The translations under genes were made by a program, and so were the position numbers. The notes beneath the pieces were generated by a model. The model searched no databases. It saw only the letters and a list, made by a program, of their open reading frames with translations, and had not been told where the DNA came from. A stretch of DNA of 64,000 nucleotides from Ciona intestinalis (taxonomy: Eukaryota > Chordata > Ascidiacea > Phlebobranchia > Cionidae), in NCBI RefSeq assembly GCF_000224145.3, contig NC_020175.2, forward strand, positions 3,610,360 through 3,674,359, written 5' to 3'. This document shows positions 33,146 to 45,992 of the stretch, in pieces; position 1 is the stretch's first letter; each line of letters starts with the position of its first letter.

Positions 33146-36100
33146 CTATGTTTTGGTTGATTGAGATAACCTCAGCAGTTTTTGCCGGGTAAACTCCCAC
33201 ACGGTGATTCCCCCGCTGACGTGCACGTTAAGAGAGCGCACAACGCCAACTTGCGGTATCTCAATGCACGCGCTGCACATGCGCAGTAGGTTGGGTGGAA
33301 TGCCCTCTTTTTCGTTGCCGAGCAGAATGACGCATTTCGGGGGAAATCTAAAAAAAATAGATTGGAATAATACAATAAATGAAAAGTCAATATCATACAG
33401 TAAGTATTGGGGTAAAAATCATTGACAAAAAAGCAAAAATTCAAAGACAACTTGTCAAAGCTATAGACACAACTTACAGTGAATTTTTCAATGCAATGTA
33501 TAAGTGTGTGAATCTATTATTATACGCTGAATTGCAAAAAGCGGGACCAAAAATTACTCAAATGCATTTTTCTCACTTGTATTCGGTCAAACATACACTT
33601 TGCTCTGTTTGTTCCGTGGCCACCAGAGCGTAACCTTGACGCTTCATTGATTCCAGATATTCCTCAAGTTCCCAACGTTTTACCTCGGACATTTTTAACC
33701 ACTTGTGGGCAGTAACCGACAATGACTGAAACAGCTTGTCGCTCGTACACGATAAACTGTGAACTATCATTTGTTCAGCTCCTGTAAAATATGAATCAGT
33801 TGTTGTAACAATAAAGTGACAATTTGTCTGTAAATAATGGCTATTATCCTTCGGGAGTCATAGCACAGTTGTTAGCACCCCTGCCTCTAACCCAGAGGTA
33901 ATTGGTTCAAGGTTCGTCGCTGCTACCATTGTGGGCAGATGTGTCTTTGGGCAAGACACCTAACGGCAATTGCTCTAACTCGGTGATCACTAATGGGTTG
34001 TCTAGATTACATTCATTTATGTATGTATTGCAAATTACGCAATTGACATTTTTCTGTCTCAAATAAGGTCCTGTTAACGGAAAAAAAAAACAAGAAACTT
34101 ATGAAAAATACTATAAGTTTATTTACCAAATACTTCACAAGTTCTAGTGAGTCCTCCCAAGTTAGATGGCTTGTCAATCAAAGAAGCAACAAGAACCAAA
34201 CCACCAGCTTTCTGTAAATGTAATCACAAAAATGTTAAGTGATGTAATAGGTCTTGTATGTGGATGTAATAAAGAAAGAGTGAATGAATGCTACCTGTAT
34301 ATGCTTGCATGGAGGGCATTAGTACCCATTGAAAAACTTACATCCAATATTTTCTTTTTATATAGTAGGGTGGGGAAAATGGAAAACGATTAGCACATAA
34401 TATTCAAATATCCTGATCGTTTTTTAACAACAGTATATGGAAGTGGAGGGCATACAGTTTTATAATTATTTTAAGGTTCTTTGTTTACTACCAAATGGGG
34501 CTGGAAATTAGAGTTAAAACGTGTCCCATCTTCCCCCACCCTATACCGTATAAATTGAGAAAAAAATGTTTTTTTTATTTTATATAAATTAAGAATAAAA
34601 TTAGTTGTTGCCCATATTTATTTGTTTGTTTTACCTTTTTAATGTCACTGGTTACAATCTTTTTCTGCACATTCCCAGTTTCCATGATGTCAGTATTTGA
34701 TGATGCTTCATCAGATAACTTCTTACTTCCCATTGCTATCCAGTTGGAAGAATTCAAATCTCTCAATATGCTTCTTGGATTACAAACTGGTATCCTATGA
34801 TAAGGGGAAAAGGAAACATTAAAATTTGCTTAAAAAACTATGGTTTTTAACCTATAATGTAATGGGTTAACTTGGAGAGACATCTCAAATGTCTTGGCGC
34901 AATGCACACCAGGTTATCCTTTGATAAAAATAATTACGATTTCTTGAAAAAGAAGGTGTAATAGGAAATGGTTTAACTTGGACATGTAAATACACCTCAG
35001 ATATCAAGGTAATTAAACTTACAAAAAAAATAGTTGTATTTTTGCTTTTTATAAAAAAATAGATTTATGCTGCATAGGTGGATGCTAATGTTTGTCGTTT
35101 TCTATGTTGTTTAAAGTAATGCTTTTTTAAAACCATACATAATGGTATCCAGCAACTAGACAATTAATCATATTCTGGCAAAAAAATTACTAAATGCAAC
35201 CCTAACCCTAAGAAAGACAAAGTGTACAATATATTTAATAGCACATGGAGAGTGCATGTAAAATGTAAAAAAAAAGAAATCACCATGAGTCAGTTGATGC
35301 TTTTTCTTCAAATGCGGAAATTTCTGGAATATCTAACAAACACAATCGTGGGATGGAATGTAAAATTGTTTCGAGAGAAAAGTCCTCCAAAGGGTGAAGA
35401 TGGAAGAGCATGAAACTTTCCTTGATGCGGTGCCAGTTCTTACCGACGTTTCCGGAAGAGTTTTCAGCAAATTCTAAACATTTTTCAAGAAACGGAAACT
35501 TGGATTGAAGAAAATCCAATTGATCTGTAAAAAATATTTTAATATGGTCTGGGGAAACTGTATGGTCAATTTTTAATCACTATAATAAATTCTGGGAATA
35601 TAACTCTGATCTGGTGCTCATAGAGTTGGACAATTTTTGTGTAAAGAAATACAGTAAGAATCTAGTGCTACAAAAACGTAACAGACAAAAATTAAGTCCA
35701 ACCAATTGTATAATAAAAGCACCAGATCCTTAAGTGAGATATATTTTTGGTATTTCTGTGAATTTTTTTTTGTCTTTCTGTCAACTTAGAGTATTTTTTA
35801 TATTTCTGTGAATTAATTTATTTGTCTTTTTGTAAATATACATTTTGACCGCCTAAATAGCATTGTCAGTAATAATAAACTAATCACATACCATTTTCAT
35901 GATAAATAGTTCGAACTCTTAGCAACACAGCACTTGCGTAAAGTCTGACGGAAAAATGCTGAGTCATGCACCACGGTATAGCACAATTTATTAATTGCAT
36001 GAAGTATTCTGAACAGGTCTCGAATGGTTTGTTGTACAACCTACTAATTCCAACTAAAAGGGCTGCAGTTAGATAGGAGCAAATAGCTGAAAATACAGCT

Positions 36101-39100
36101 CCTTTCTTGCCAAGTATGTTTGTGTTTAAGCATTTGAATACATGGCGCTGTGTGTGTGGGTACCTGTAAAACAAAGGGAATTTAAAAACCATTACAAAAA
36201 GTAATGCCTTTTATGAAATAGTTGCGGAAAAAGTTTACTAGCTATTAAAATTTCCCTATATAGTATATGGTAGGTACAACTTTTTTTTGAATGTCACAAA
36301 AAAATTTATGTCACAGACACGTATTGTAAAAAAGTTTAGCTTTTAATTGGTAAATTCATGACAGCCAGAAAATTCCACCATTAATTTTAAACATGAATGA
36401 ATAAATAGAACTTGATTTTTCTTTGCATAGCCAGAAAACGACAGTATAACGCAAGTGTTCTTTCTTTACTTTTTACTCCTAAACCGCACACGCACATGTT
36501 AATCTGCATGGGCACAATAAAGACACAAAGCACTTACTTAAACAACAACAATGCCAAACTCCATTCCATGAGGTGTCTAACAGATGCTTGCATGTCCTGT
36601 TTAAGTCTGTCTATTATGTCTAGTACAGTCTCATCACTTTTGTCAGGTGGAACAAATTGAAACAGTAAGATCATTCCTTGCCACAGCTTCTGCTTTACCA
36701 AGTGTGTGGGAGAATTAAAGTGGTGGCGTGGTTTTGCCTGAAAATGTTAACAAAAAGAGAGTTTTAGGTATTGTTTTATGTATTTTATTCTATGTGGGTG
36801 AGGTCCTTGGATTTAGGCCACATTTGGCCCGTCACCCTATTGTTTGTACGTATCATATTGCTTTCACATATATACGCACCAGGCTTTCTAAAAATTATGG
36901 ATAGTTAGACACGCATTCTCATAAAACAAATCAAACCCTATTGATTGGAATGTTTAATGCAGTGCAGAAAAATCTATCTAACACTGTAAATTCTGTACCT
37001 GTAGACAGGCTATAGTTTAGTATACTGTGGTATTTCATAATATGTATACATACCGATCACTGCGGTTGTCACATTAATAGTAATGGTTGCTAAAATTTGA
37101 ATTATAGAAAATTAATTTACCTTGTTAATATCTTCATCACGAACTAGCAGCTTGTTTAAGATATTCCAAGCAAATAGTTGATGATTTGGTTGCCCAGGAT
37201 TTAAACCATGAAGCAGTTTTATAGCAGTTAAGTTTACTTCTGCTTCTAATGATAAAAACACAAGTTAGCAGTAGATAGAAAGAAGGAAAACCTACTTAGT
37301 ATTTTACAATTAGTGCAGATTTAGGAAATACACACATAAAAAAATATTTGTTCTGAAAATTAGGTGCTTTGGGTTTAAAATAAATTTCTAAATATATGAC
37401 TAGTTTAAAACTGTTTCTTACCTGTATTAGTGGGTGGTGGTGGGGCAAGAACGTTTTCAAGGGTGCATGAGAATGCTATGGCCTGGTTAGAAGATTTTGA
37501 GTCTTTTGTTGGCGCAGGAGAATAAGTGAGGCAGTGTATAAGAAACTGGCAATGATTAAGTGCTGAGCTATGGACTTTAGAGAATATCTCAGTAGTTAAA
37601 TTTTCAGACCTTAGAAAATGAGTAAGTAATGTAAAAACAACATTTTTTTGTGCTTGATGTTTGCCATTTCCTAATTTTGTGGTTTGATTCTGTTCCTTCG
37701 ACATTGAAGACCAATACTCAACGCAAGATTTCATAGGAGCATTTAGGAGACCAGATTTTGAGTCTGAAAGAGATATCATATCGGAAATAACGTCACATAA
37801 AGAGGCATAAACTGGTGTTTTATCGGTAAAAGCAAGAACGCAGGGTTGGAAAACAGCAGCAACAAAGTGAGAATACAGGGTGCGAAAAGAAGATGATGTT
37901 ATCAGATCCTTTACAGTTTTCCACATACATTTAATACAGGAAGCTACCTCTGTTTCAGTTTCATTTGTTTGCTCAAAACTTGCCTAAAAATAAAAAAAAT
38001 GCACTTAAGAAATATGGTGAGAAACAAATAGTGAGTGTTTTAATTCTAATAAACAACTAGGCTGTCCTTTGCTCTACACTAGAATTGTCTATACTGCATT
38101 GATCAGTAAATATGGGACCAAATTTGTTTTCCAGAAAACATGTCTAACTATCTTTCTCTTATATTTTTAAAAGTTTGGTACCTATCACAAGAAGTATTGT
38201 AAAAAAATAAACAGCCCAGTGGTCATTAATGAGTTTTTTTCAGCTATACATTAAACAAAAAGTATAAAAAATCACCCACAAAGTTACAGGCGTGGTACCT
38301 GGTAATCGGGCACGAGGTGTATGAAACAGAACACCAGTCTTATAATGACTGCTTTGCCCGCCATGCAAGGATAAATAAGTTACCTTAATTCAGTTTCAAA
38401 AAAATGTAATCAATGAAAAATATTTTCCCACTTACCATACAAATAGAACTTTTTGCTGCACTGTATATTGGATGCAGACAAGCAGCAGGTATGCTGTCTA
38501 TAATAGACCCTATTTCATGAACAACACTAGTGCAATTCAACTGCTCCATGTCCCTGTATTTGTGGATAACATAAGGCAGGATACACCAGTGTAGGTTGCA
38601 GTAAGAAACGAGTTCTGAACCGGTTAGAACTGGTTGAGACGACTTTATTCTTTTGCCGGATAAATCCAGAGGTAGAATTGATTCTAGTGAAGCAGAATGA
38701 AATATAATTTAGATTAAATGAAATACAAATGCAGTTGTTATGCTCTATTGTAGGCTTTTATACTAAAAATAACATCTCAACCAAAGACAATACATAAGAA
38801 ATCACTTTATATGCCATGTTGTGATTCTAAGATTTCCTATATATACCTACTATGTTTATCAGCCACACATAAAAATAATGAAAAAATCTTAAACAAATAA
38901 TCACCCACAAGTAACATACTTGGTAACTCGTAAGTTTGCACGAGGTGTATGAAACAGAACACCCATGTTTAACGACTGTCGTTTTCCAGACACGTGAGGA
39001 TAAAGCAAGAACCATTCAATTATTGATATGTTGAAAACATGATACATATAACATAACTGTAAGAAAACTATTTTTTCGATATATTCCGACTTTATTACAT

Positions 39101-42100
39101 ATATATGTTTATTACATATTACAATAACAGACTATACAACAAACTATACTGATAAATTCAAGCTAGAAATTAAAACTTTGTATTCTGAAACATACCATGC
39201 AATCTTGTAGCAACTGTAGTGTCTAAATGAAGGTGTAGTGAAGCAAGTATTTCCAAACACCAGTGTACAGTCTTGTAAGCAGATATCAATGATTGAAAGT
39301 TGAACTGAAAGTACAAAAATTCAATATTAGTACTAAAATGGGCTAGCACTTGCATAAAACATGTATAAAACTGTACCTGTACGCAAAGGCAACAAACTTT
39401 AAAATCCAAGGCAGGCAGGGATAGACAAACTACTATACTAGTATATTGTAAAACATATGTATTGGTTTCTATTGTTTACAGAATAATACAATGCAAAACA
39501 AAATCGGGTTTAGCCTGCATACCCTGCAACCCCAGTTTTGGTGCCTCTGATACAGGGGTAAGAATAGATTGATACTTAAATTAAACACAACTAAACACCC
39601 ACTTACAGTTTTGTCTAAATGGCCACATCATTCTAAGTTAAATAAACACAACTAAAAAAATACACACTTACAGTTTTGCTGCTGTGAAGTCTCTGCAGTG
39701 CCTTTGACACCATATCAGTAATAGCATTGATAGAGGACCTGACTTTGCTTGTAAATTGACTTGGGTGATCATATGTTAAGAAAAAGATTAATTTCTTTGT
39801 AGCTTCAAGATATACACCAGGTTGCTCCACTGTGAGTATTTTCCGAGTTATAAACTCCAGGGTTCCGACTAAAATTTGTCTGCTATGGTTTCGAAAGAAT
39901 TTGGTGACATGATCTATAACAACAATACAAATATAATCTTTAAATTAAAGAAATACATACATTGTGAATGTATGTTTCATTTGTACTGAGCGTATTATAA
40001 GATTAAAAGAGTTAAGGTATACAAGTAACAAACTTGGAAACTCGTAAGCTGGAATGAGGTGTTAAACATGTGTCTAATGAATGTCATTTTACAAGCACTA
40101 GAGGAGATAAAGTAAGTTACATTCATTTATTGTTTTAAAACAACAACAAAGTTCACATGTTGGGAACCACTGCAATACAGCATTAATAAATGTAAACATG
40201 TTTGTAACTGTAAGCGTTTTAACAACTGTTGTTTTGTCCCTATATATATTGTCTTTTCGTTTTAAAGATTTTTCAATCTTCGCTACCGTAATCGAACAGA
40301 CAAATGAAGTTAATATATTATCATTATTATATACAATATGATACCTGTATTCTTTGGGACTCTGCCCTGGTTTAAAACGTCAAATACTGAATGAATAAAA
40401 GAAAAGGCTGCCAGTATTTTGCTTTGAGATAGATAAGCATGTGTTGCAGCTTTGTCAGTAATGTTTGATATTTCAAGCATAATATTGTGACCAATATCTT
40501 CTACTAGTTTGCCTGAATTTAAATACAAATGTTGTATTATTTTGTATTATGTAGTGACTAGTGTTAATATTAACTTAATCAACAGCAAAAGTGTATTGTA
40601 TTACTATACACAAAAATTCACAAAAGACAGTACAGTATTTAAAAACTTTATGGATAAAAAAGTTACTGTTAAAAGTAACTTGTTACACTGTAACACTAAA
40701 GTAACTTATTATACATTAACATTAGAAGAACTTAACTTATTATACTTTAACAATAAAGTAACTTATCAAACACCAATTATTAGCAACAGTGAATATAAAA
40801 AGCAGGAAGTTATTAATTAATTTTTTATTTATTACCTTTTTTTGAAGCCACTGCATCCATTATTAAAAGAGCACATAATGAAACACGATCAATTTCATTT
40901 TCCTGGATTTCAGAAGATTCTTTTTGAAGGATAACTTTTACTTTACTTAAGATGTACAGCTGAGGTTCAGATAGATTTTCCGTAAGTGCAAAAAAGTTTT
41001 CATTCACCCAGGAGACAATCTGAAATGCAATATGTTCAATAAGAAAAATATAATAAAAATAACGCTAAAATACTGATCATACATGAAAACAACTGAACCA
41101 AATAACCCAAATGACATTTCCCACTTGAAAAATATTTCGACAAATATTTACAAAATTAAAAGTAGGGCTACCCAACCTAAAAGTTAGGTATATTTTTGTT
41201 AGATATATACATTACCTGACTCCAAAGTTTAGAATTTCTTGTAAAAGCAGCTTCTTTCAAATTAAGTTGAAAAACCTTTAAAACATAACTCAGTGACAGA
41301 TTTGAAGGGTTGGCAAATTTAAAAAAACAACTCAACAAAATTTTCTGAACAGTTTTCCTCAATGTAGGGTGGTGGGTACGAACAGTTTTGTTGGTAAGAC
41401 ACCTAAAATTAAAGAATAAATAATAACGACATTTTAAAAATGGTTTATAGAATTCTGGAAAATTACATGAGCTCTAAAAAGGCAAAAAAATGTTTTTTTT
41501 TTTCAGTTTAAAAATAAAATTTTATTAAAGTTTTTTACATGTTATATTCAAAAGCGAAACACATTAGTTCGCATACAAAAAACAATAATTGACACAATAA
41601 CACACCCTAGGTCTTCTACTGCTTTATTTCCCCATGCTGGTGTTTCAGGTAAACAGTGTATTGCATAAGACACATAGAACAAAGACACAGGACTCCACGT
41701 TGTAAGAGTTAACTGGTGTACGACATGTTTGAGAAACAAAGCTTTATCTTCAGTAAGGTCAAGGCAAGTAGATAGGAAGGTGGGAAGGCTGGTTACAATA
41801 GAGGTGTCTTCTTTTGATGAGTTTTCATCAGTGCTGGTAAAAAATGTTTATAGATAAAAATATTTAAAAATAAACATAATTTTTAATTTATTTTTTTAAA
41901 AGACAGTAAAGACTCAAGTACTCTTTGGGCTTGCTCAATACTACATATTTATTTAAGGTCCATTCATACCGATGCTAATAAAAAGAAAACAAACATATTC
42001 GCACAAAAAGTAAATTTCTTTGAACACTATATTTGATACATATAGTTGAAACAATTGACATACGTTTGGGCTGTATAGTAAAGCTGGTCATCTCTCAAAA

Positions 42101-43649
42101 TTTGCAGCAAAGTTATAACAAAGCAAACCAGGGTAGTGGTTTCCTTTAACAAAGAATTGTTGTTGTAGTTTAAATTTAAAAGCAAGCTGACACCCTCTTT
42201 TTGAACCAATCTAAAATACACAAAAATAACATTTTTACTTACATATATTTACAGAGAAAAAAGAAAAGGACTCATTTAATTTTATGTATTTTTTTATGTA
42301 TAACTTAACGAATGTATTACAATATAGTCATATTGTATAGACTAAATACCGTAATTATTGTTGCCCTTACCCTCAAAAAATGTGTTTCATGAAATTAAGC
42401 ACAACAATATATAATAAAATTAATAATATATACATATACACATAACATACTTGCTTTCATGTGAGAGAAGTCGTTTTGAAATTAACAAAAACCAAGTGAA
42501 CGGAATTGAAACTTCACTTTCACAAAGACTTTTAATTTTTGCAAATATTGGTTTAACGACATGGATTTGGTTTTCTTCCAAAGCTTCGAATATTGATGCC
42601 AAGTGTTGACAGGTTGCAATATTTTTCGTTGTTAATGGATTAAAAGAAGTAAAATTTAAACTGGAACTGGAAACACTAGGTTCTGCAGCATTTTCAAAGC
42701 ATTGTAGCTTCTGCATGTGTTCTGTTAGCCTTTTAAAGCTGGAAACAGCAATTTTTCTAATAGAAGAAACAGAATGAAAAACACCAATGTGAATAAGGCA
42801 CCAAACTTGATTGTCTGATACAACTTGTTCCATCAGATCAGATACTTGGCAATGGTCACTGCAGTCAAGCACACATTTTAAAGCAGTGAAGCAGAACTGA
42901 ACAAGTCCACCAGTTTGTGTTTTGTATGAATCCATAGTGTGCATGAAATCAAGTGCGTTTTTATGGGCAGTTAAAGCATCTAGATGTTTTATAAGCTGTA
43001 AAAGTGAAGCATTTGTCCACTCTTCGATGTATGGTTTACCTGATTTGTTCACCACAATTATTGCTTCGGTGATATACCCAAAGCAGGCAGTGATAGTAAA
43101 ATATCTATTATGGGTTAAATTTGCAGTATGAACAAAATAAAGCAGCTTGGAGACCAATGATTGAATAATTTGGTTCTTTCCTTTATTGATAAAAATTTGA
43201 ACCAAATTTGAAAGTTTTTCCTCGTTGACTATTGCATCTTTAGGATCTATGCGTTCAGCTGCTGCTTTTTGGAGTCTTAGATTGTAAAAACTTGTTTCAA
43301 AATAATCCAAAAGTGTTTCAGTACATGGTGTTGATAGCTCAACTGGTGAATTTTCTGCTGTACAAAACAACATAAAACTGGCAGCACTTTTGACAAGACT
43401 TTCATTCCAAGTAAAGCAACTGTCTTTAAAAACAGCACAGATTTCATCGGCAAGAGCACCACATTTGGTGTATGGAGATTTAATGCATGAAACATAAGCA
43501 GCCAAAAGCTGTACATTTTTCTTGGTAATTTCTAAATCTACAATTTGTTTTTCTTTATGTGATTGTAGAAGAGTTTGGCATAGATTGGATGAGACTTGGA
43601 CAGCATTAAACTCAGGAGCAAGCTTCAAAGCTGAGATAAGGTCTTCCAT
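33146..43649 (-). CDS. TARBP1: TARBP1-type tRNA (guanosine-2'-O-)-methyltransferase, 18 exons, ~1588 aa
   Basis: Exons: 43649-42448, 42210-42064, 41833-41606, 41402-41216, 41019-40836, 40512-40345, 39913-39672, 39304-39196, 38683-38436, 37983-37422, 37245-37121, 36737-36538, 36163-35892, 35524-35284, 34794-34635, 34211-34127, 33781-33577 and 33347-33146. All keep frame and the total is near the 1,621 residues of human TARBP1. Most of the protein is alpha-helical repeat. The C-terminal ~160 residues are a SpoU/TrmH knot methyltransferase: motif 1 [20 protein letters not shown], motif 2 [13 protein letters not shown], motif 3 [10 protein letters not shown]. The family (yeast Trm3) methylates the 2'-OH of G18 in tRNA. 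The ATG at 43649 ([14 protein letters not shown]) is the first true ATG, although the frame stays open 41 bp further to a possible acceptor at 43690, so a short extra 5' exon is possible. Introns hold SINEs and one MITE. Confidence 0.93.
33848..34027 (+). repeat. tRNA-derived SINE (Pol III boxes visible)
   Basis: CATAGCACAGTTGTTAGCAC resembles an A box and TTGGTTCAAGGTTCGTC a B box, followed by the tRNA-unrelated body GGGCAGATGTGTCTTTGGGC, AAGACACCTAACGGCAATTG and CACTAATGGGTTGTC. Reverse-oriented relatives lie at 50.4, 50.8 and 60.1 kb. This copy is in a TARBP1 intron. Confidence 0.8.
34363..34546 (+). mobile_element. MITE, subfamily A
   Basis: Full length: TAGTAGGGTGGGGAAAATGG to CCCATCTTCCCCCACCCTATA, in a TARBP1 intron, with good interior blocks. 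Confidence 0.85.
36791..36840 (+). repeat. Short repeat, 'CCTTGGATTTAGGCC' family
   Basis: GGTCCTTGGATTTAGGCCAC and TTTGGCCCGTCACCC match a segment at 51,651-51,728 (GAGTCCTAGGATTTAGGCC, TTGGCCCATCACCCC). Two copies of an unnamed dispersed repeat. Confidence 0.6.
38271..38385 (+). repeat. SINE copy, 'GGTAACTCGTAAGCTGG' family
   Basis: ATCACCCACAAAGTTACAGG, GGGCACGAGGTGTATGAAAC and CCATGCAAGGATAAATAAG, in a TARBP1 intron, antisense to the gene. Confidence 0.75.
38901..39012 (+). repeat. SINE copy, 'GGTAACTCGTAAGCTGG' family
   Basis: TCACCCACAAGTAACATACT, GGTAACTCGTAAGTTTGCAC and CACGTGAGGATAAAGC, again in a TARBP1 intron and antisense to it. One of the better preserved copies. Confidence 0.8.
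40017..40130 (+). repeat. SINE copy, 'GGTAACTCGTAAGCTGG' family
   Basis: ACTCGTAAGCTGGAATGAGG, TGAATGTCATTTTAC and GATAAAGTAAGTTACATTC. Diverged copy in a TARBP1 intron. Confidence 0.65.
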
Positions 43650-44527
43650 TATAATTGAGCTAAAATGCAAAATGGCATAGACATAGGGACCTGCAATATC
43701 CAAGAAAATAATTTCTGTAAACTTCCAACATTAAAACCAAACTAAACAATCACTCTGATAAGTCACACCATATGCGCTGTACGCACATATATTATAAATA
43801 CACAAAACATCACCAAAGTCCATAAGCCAACTTGTTTTGAAATAGCTATACTAAAATAGCAGGAATTTTACTATATTGATAAATGCATCAACAAAGCTTA
43901 GATTCAAACATTGTATGGCATTTAATACACTTTTTCATAATAAGTGCTAAATTACACTTTAGAATAACACACGCCAATTTCCAACATTTAGTACTGCAAG
44001 ATTATACAACACACAGGCACAAATAGTTTAAAAGTAAACCGAAAACATAGCAGCACAGAAGGCATGATTGAATCATATGCACACTTAGCAGTGCAAAAAC
44101 TTTATTCATCATTTTAAAGAATGTTTTTTTTCCAGACAGAAAAGGATTTAAATCTGAATCATCCACTTGTTCAATGCTGAAACCTTTAGTCCATCTCAAT
44201 ACGAAAAAAAAAAATTTGCCCAACTGAATATTTTAACAAACTACATTTAAATTTATGGCCTATATAGTAGGGTGGGGGAAGGCTGGACACCTTTAGCACA
44301 TAATATCCAAATATCTTGACGTGTTTAAACAATTAACAACGGTCTATGGGAGTCGTAAGTAGAAGGTTTTATAACCTTTTAAAGGTTGTTTGTGTACTAC
44401 CGAATGGGTTAAGAACATAAAGTAAAAAGGTGTCCCATCTTCCCCTACCTAAAGTGAAAAGGTGTCCCATCTTCCCCCTACTTAATAATTGAAAATGAAA
44501 TCATAATTATGTTGGCAGGTCAATATT
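43650..44527. other. Spacer between TARBP1 and EIF2B1
   Basis: It contains the TARBP1 5' region, one MITE (44265-44484) and the EIF2B1 3' UTR. An open frame on the minus strand at 44002-44223 has no splice support and no recognised motif. Confidence 0.5.
44265..44484 (+). mobile_element. MITE, subfamily A, right end duplicated
   Basis: TAGTAGGGTGGGGGAAGGCT at the left. The right end GGTGTCCCATCTTCCCCTAC is followed by AAAGTGAAAAGG and then a second GGTGTCCCATCTTCCCCCTAC, a tandem duplication of the terminal ~35 bp. It lies about 40 bp beyond the EIF2B1 stop codon. Confidence 0.85.
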
Positions 44528-45445
44528 TTACAAGTAAAGTTTTATAAGTTCATCACTAACTGCTGAAGGGGTTAAGACACCAAGATCTGTTATTAGCAAA
44601 CTGATAAGCGATGGAGGGGTGTAGTCAACAATTGGATGTTCTTCTTTTAAATTAATATTATTGTTGTTTAACACTGAGGTTTTGTATTTAAAACGATCCG
44701 GTAAATCATGTTGGTTTAAAGGGTAAAGACGAGCAAATTTAAAGCTTTCTGCAAACACATATAATGGCTTGTTTAACGCTTTTGCACAGAGTCCAAGCTG
44801 GTAGCTGCCGATTTTATTGACAATGCCACCGTTTTCTACAACACCTTCGGCACCAACAAGTACTACGTCAACTTTTTCGAGAATATACCCCGCAGCAGCA
44901 TCTAGAATTGTTATGACTGGGATAGAATACTGACGGAGTTTTTTCGCCATTTCGTAACCGGCATCGTCAGGGCAGGACTGCGTGACATAGACGGTAAATC
45001 GCTTCTTGTTTTCTGCTGCTTGTTTCAATACAGAAGCCACCACCCTTGAGTAAGAATGGGTTAGAATAATAGCTCCATCTTTTATAAATGGCCATCCGAG
45101 ATTAGCGATTTTACTCCTACAAGTGCAAACTTTTTGTAGAAAAAGCTCTCCTCTGCTGATCATCACTCTCTTTACTTCCTGGAAGTCCGGATTCTCTAGG
45201 GACGAAGCCAAGGTGATAAAACGAAGGAAGAGCTCTGCTCCGGAGGACACAGATGTTCTAGCGAGGCAGTCAGTCTCCACAAGGATGTCTTTTGCTTTCT
45301 TCAGATTATCGATCAAACCTGACAAAGTTTCAGTTGTGTCTTTGCGCAAATACTCAAGAAGAGTTTCGATTGCAGCGACAGCAGAAGAAACATTGTGGTT
45401 TTCGAGTTTTTCCGTAAAAAACTTGACAATCTCCGCCCCATCCAT
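44528..45445 (-). CDS. EIF2B1: Translation initiation factor eIF2B subunit alpha, 305 aa, intronless
   Basis: A single open frame of 305 codons, the same length as human eIF2B alpha. The N-terminal helical part ([14 protein letters not shown]...) leads to the Rossmann-like C-terminal domain: [39 protein letters not shown], then [20 protein letters not shown] and [20 protein letters not shown], ending in the regulatory-subunit tail [20 protein letters not shown]. eIF2B is the guanine-nucleotide exchange factor for eIF2. The alpha subunit is regulatory: it dimerises the decamer and senses phosphorylated eIF2 in the stress response. The start is the first ATG, preceded by an in-frame stop (AAATTATGG context). 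No introns, although its neighbour TARBP1 has 17. Confidence 0.97.
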   Translation of the reverse strand: MDGAEIVKFFTEKLENHNVSSAVAAIETLLEYLRKDTTETLSGLIDNLKKAKDILVETDCLARTSVSSGAELFLRFITLASSLENPDFQEVKRVMISRGELFLQKVCTCRSKIANLGWPFIKDGAIILTHSYSRVVASVLKQAAENKKRFTVYVTQSCPDDAGYEMAKKLRQYSIPVITILDAAAGYILEKVDVVLVGAEGVVENGGIVNKIGSYQLGLCAKALNKPLYVFAESFKFARLYPLNQHDLPDRFKYKTSVLNNNNINLKEEHPIVDYTPPSLISLLITDLGVLTPSAVSDELIKLYL

Positions 45446-45992
45446 AATTTAAACTTAACAATTAATTAACAAAATTAATATTCCTGAAGGAAAACAACAG
45501 AACAGTGTAAGTGCTACAAATGGGTAGGTGAATTATAAAGTCTAAGAAGGTAAAAACATCACAAGTGCTATTCTTTTAAGTTCTAACTAAATGAAACGAG
45601 TGTATACAGCAATGTAACTATAAATCATTCATACAAATTAAGTAAATTTTAGCAACCTTTGAATAACTACAGCTTACTAAAGAATGGGCTATACTAGTTA
45701 ACACTAAGAGTAAATGTTTTAATTACAGTGGAGAACATATCTGAAGACACCTAATGTGACCTAAATCAACACAACGGTATTTTTTATACATGAAAAAAAC
45801 ATTGTATAAAAAAAACACATTTTAAATTCTATAAATATGTAGACCAACTACAGATTTCAAACCTAAAGTAACAGAATAGTAAGCACACACAAGGTAATTA
45901 ATATGAAATTTAATAAAACAGGAAATTTTAGGTAAAATTCCAGCAGGTAAGGCATAGGTAAGTAAGTTCCCAAAAACTTTGATAAATTATTT

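Noticed and set aside
44002-44223. Open frame upstream of TARBP1 (VLRWTKGFSIEQVDDSDLNP...) as a TARBP1 first exon
   Set aside because: It does not join in frame with a good donor to the exon at 43690, and an in-frame ATG at 43649 already gives a family-like start.
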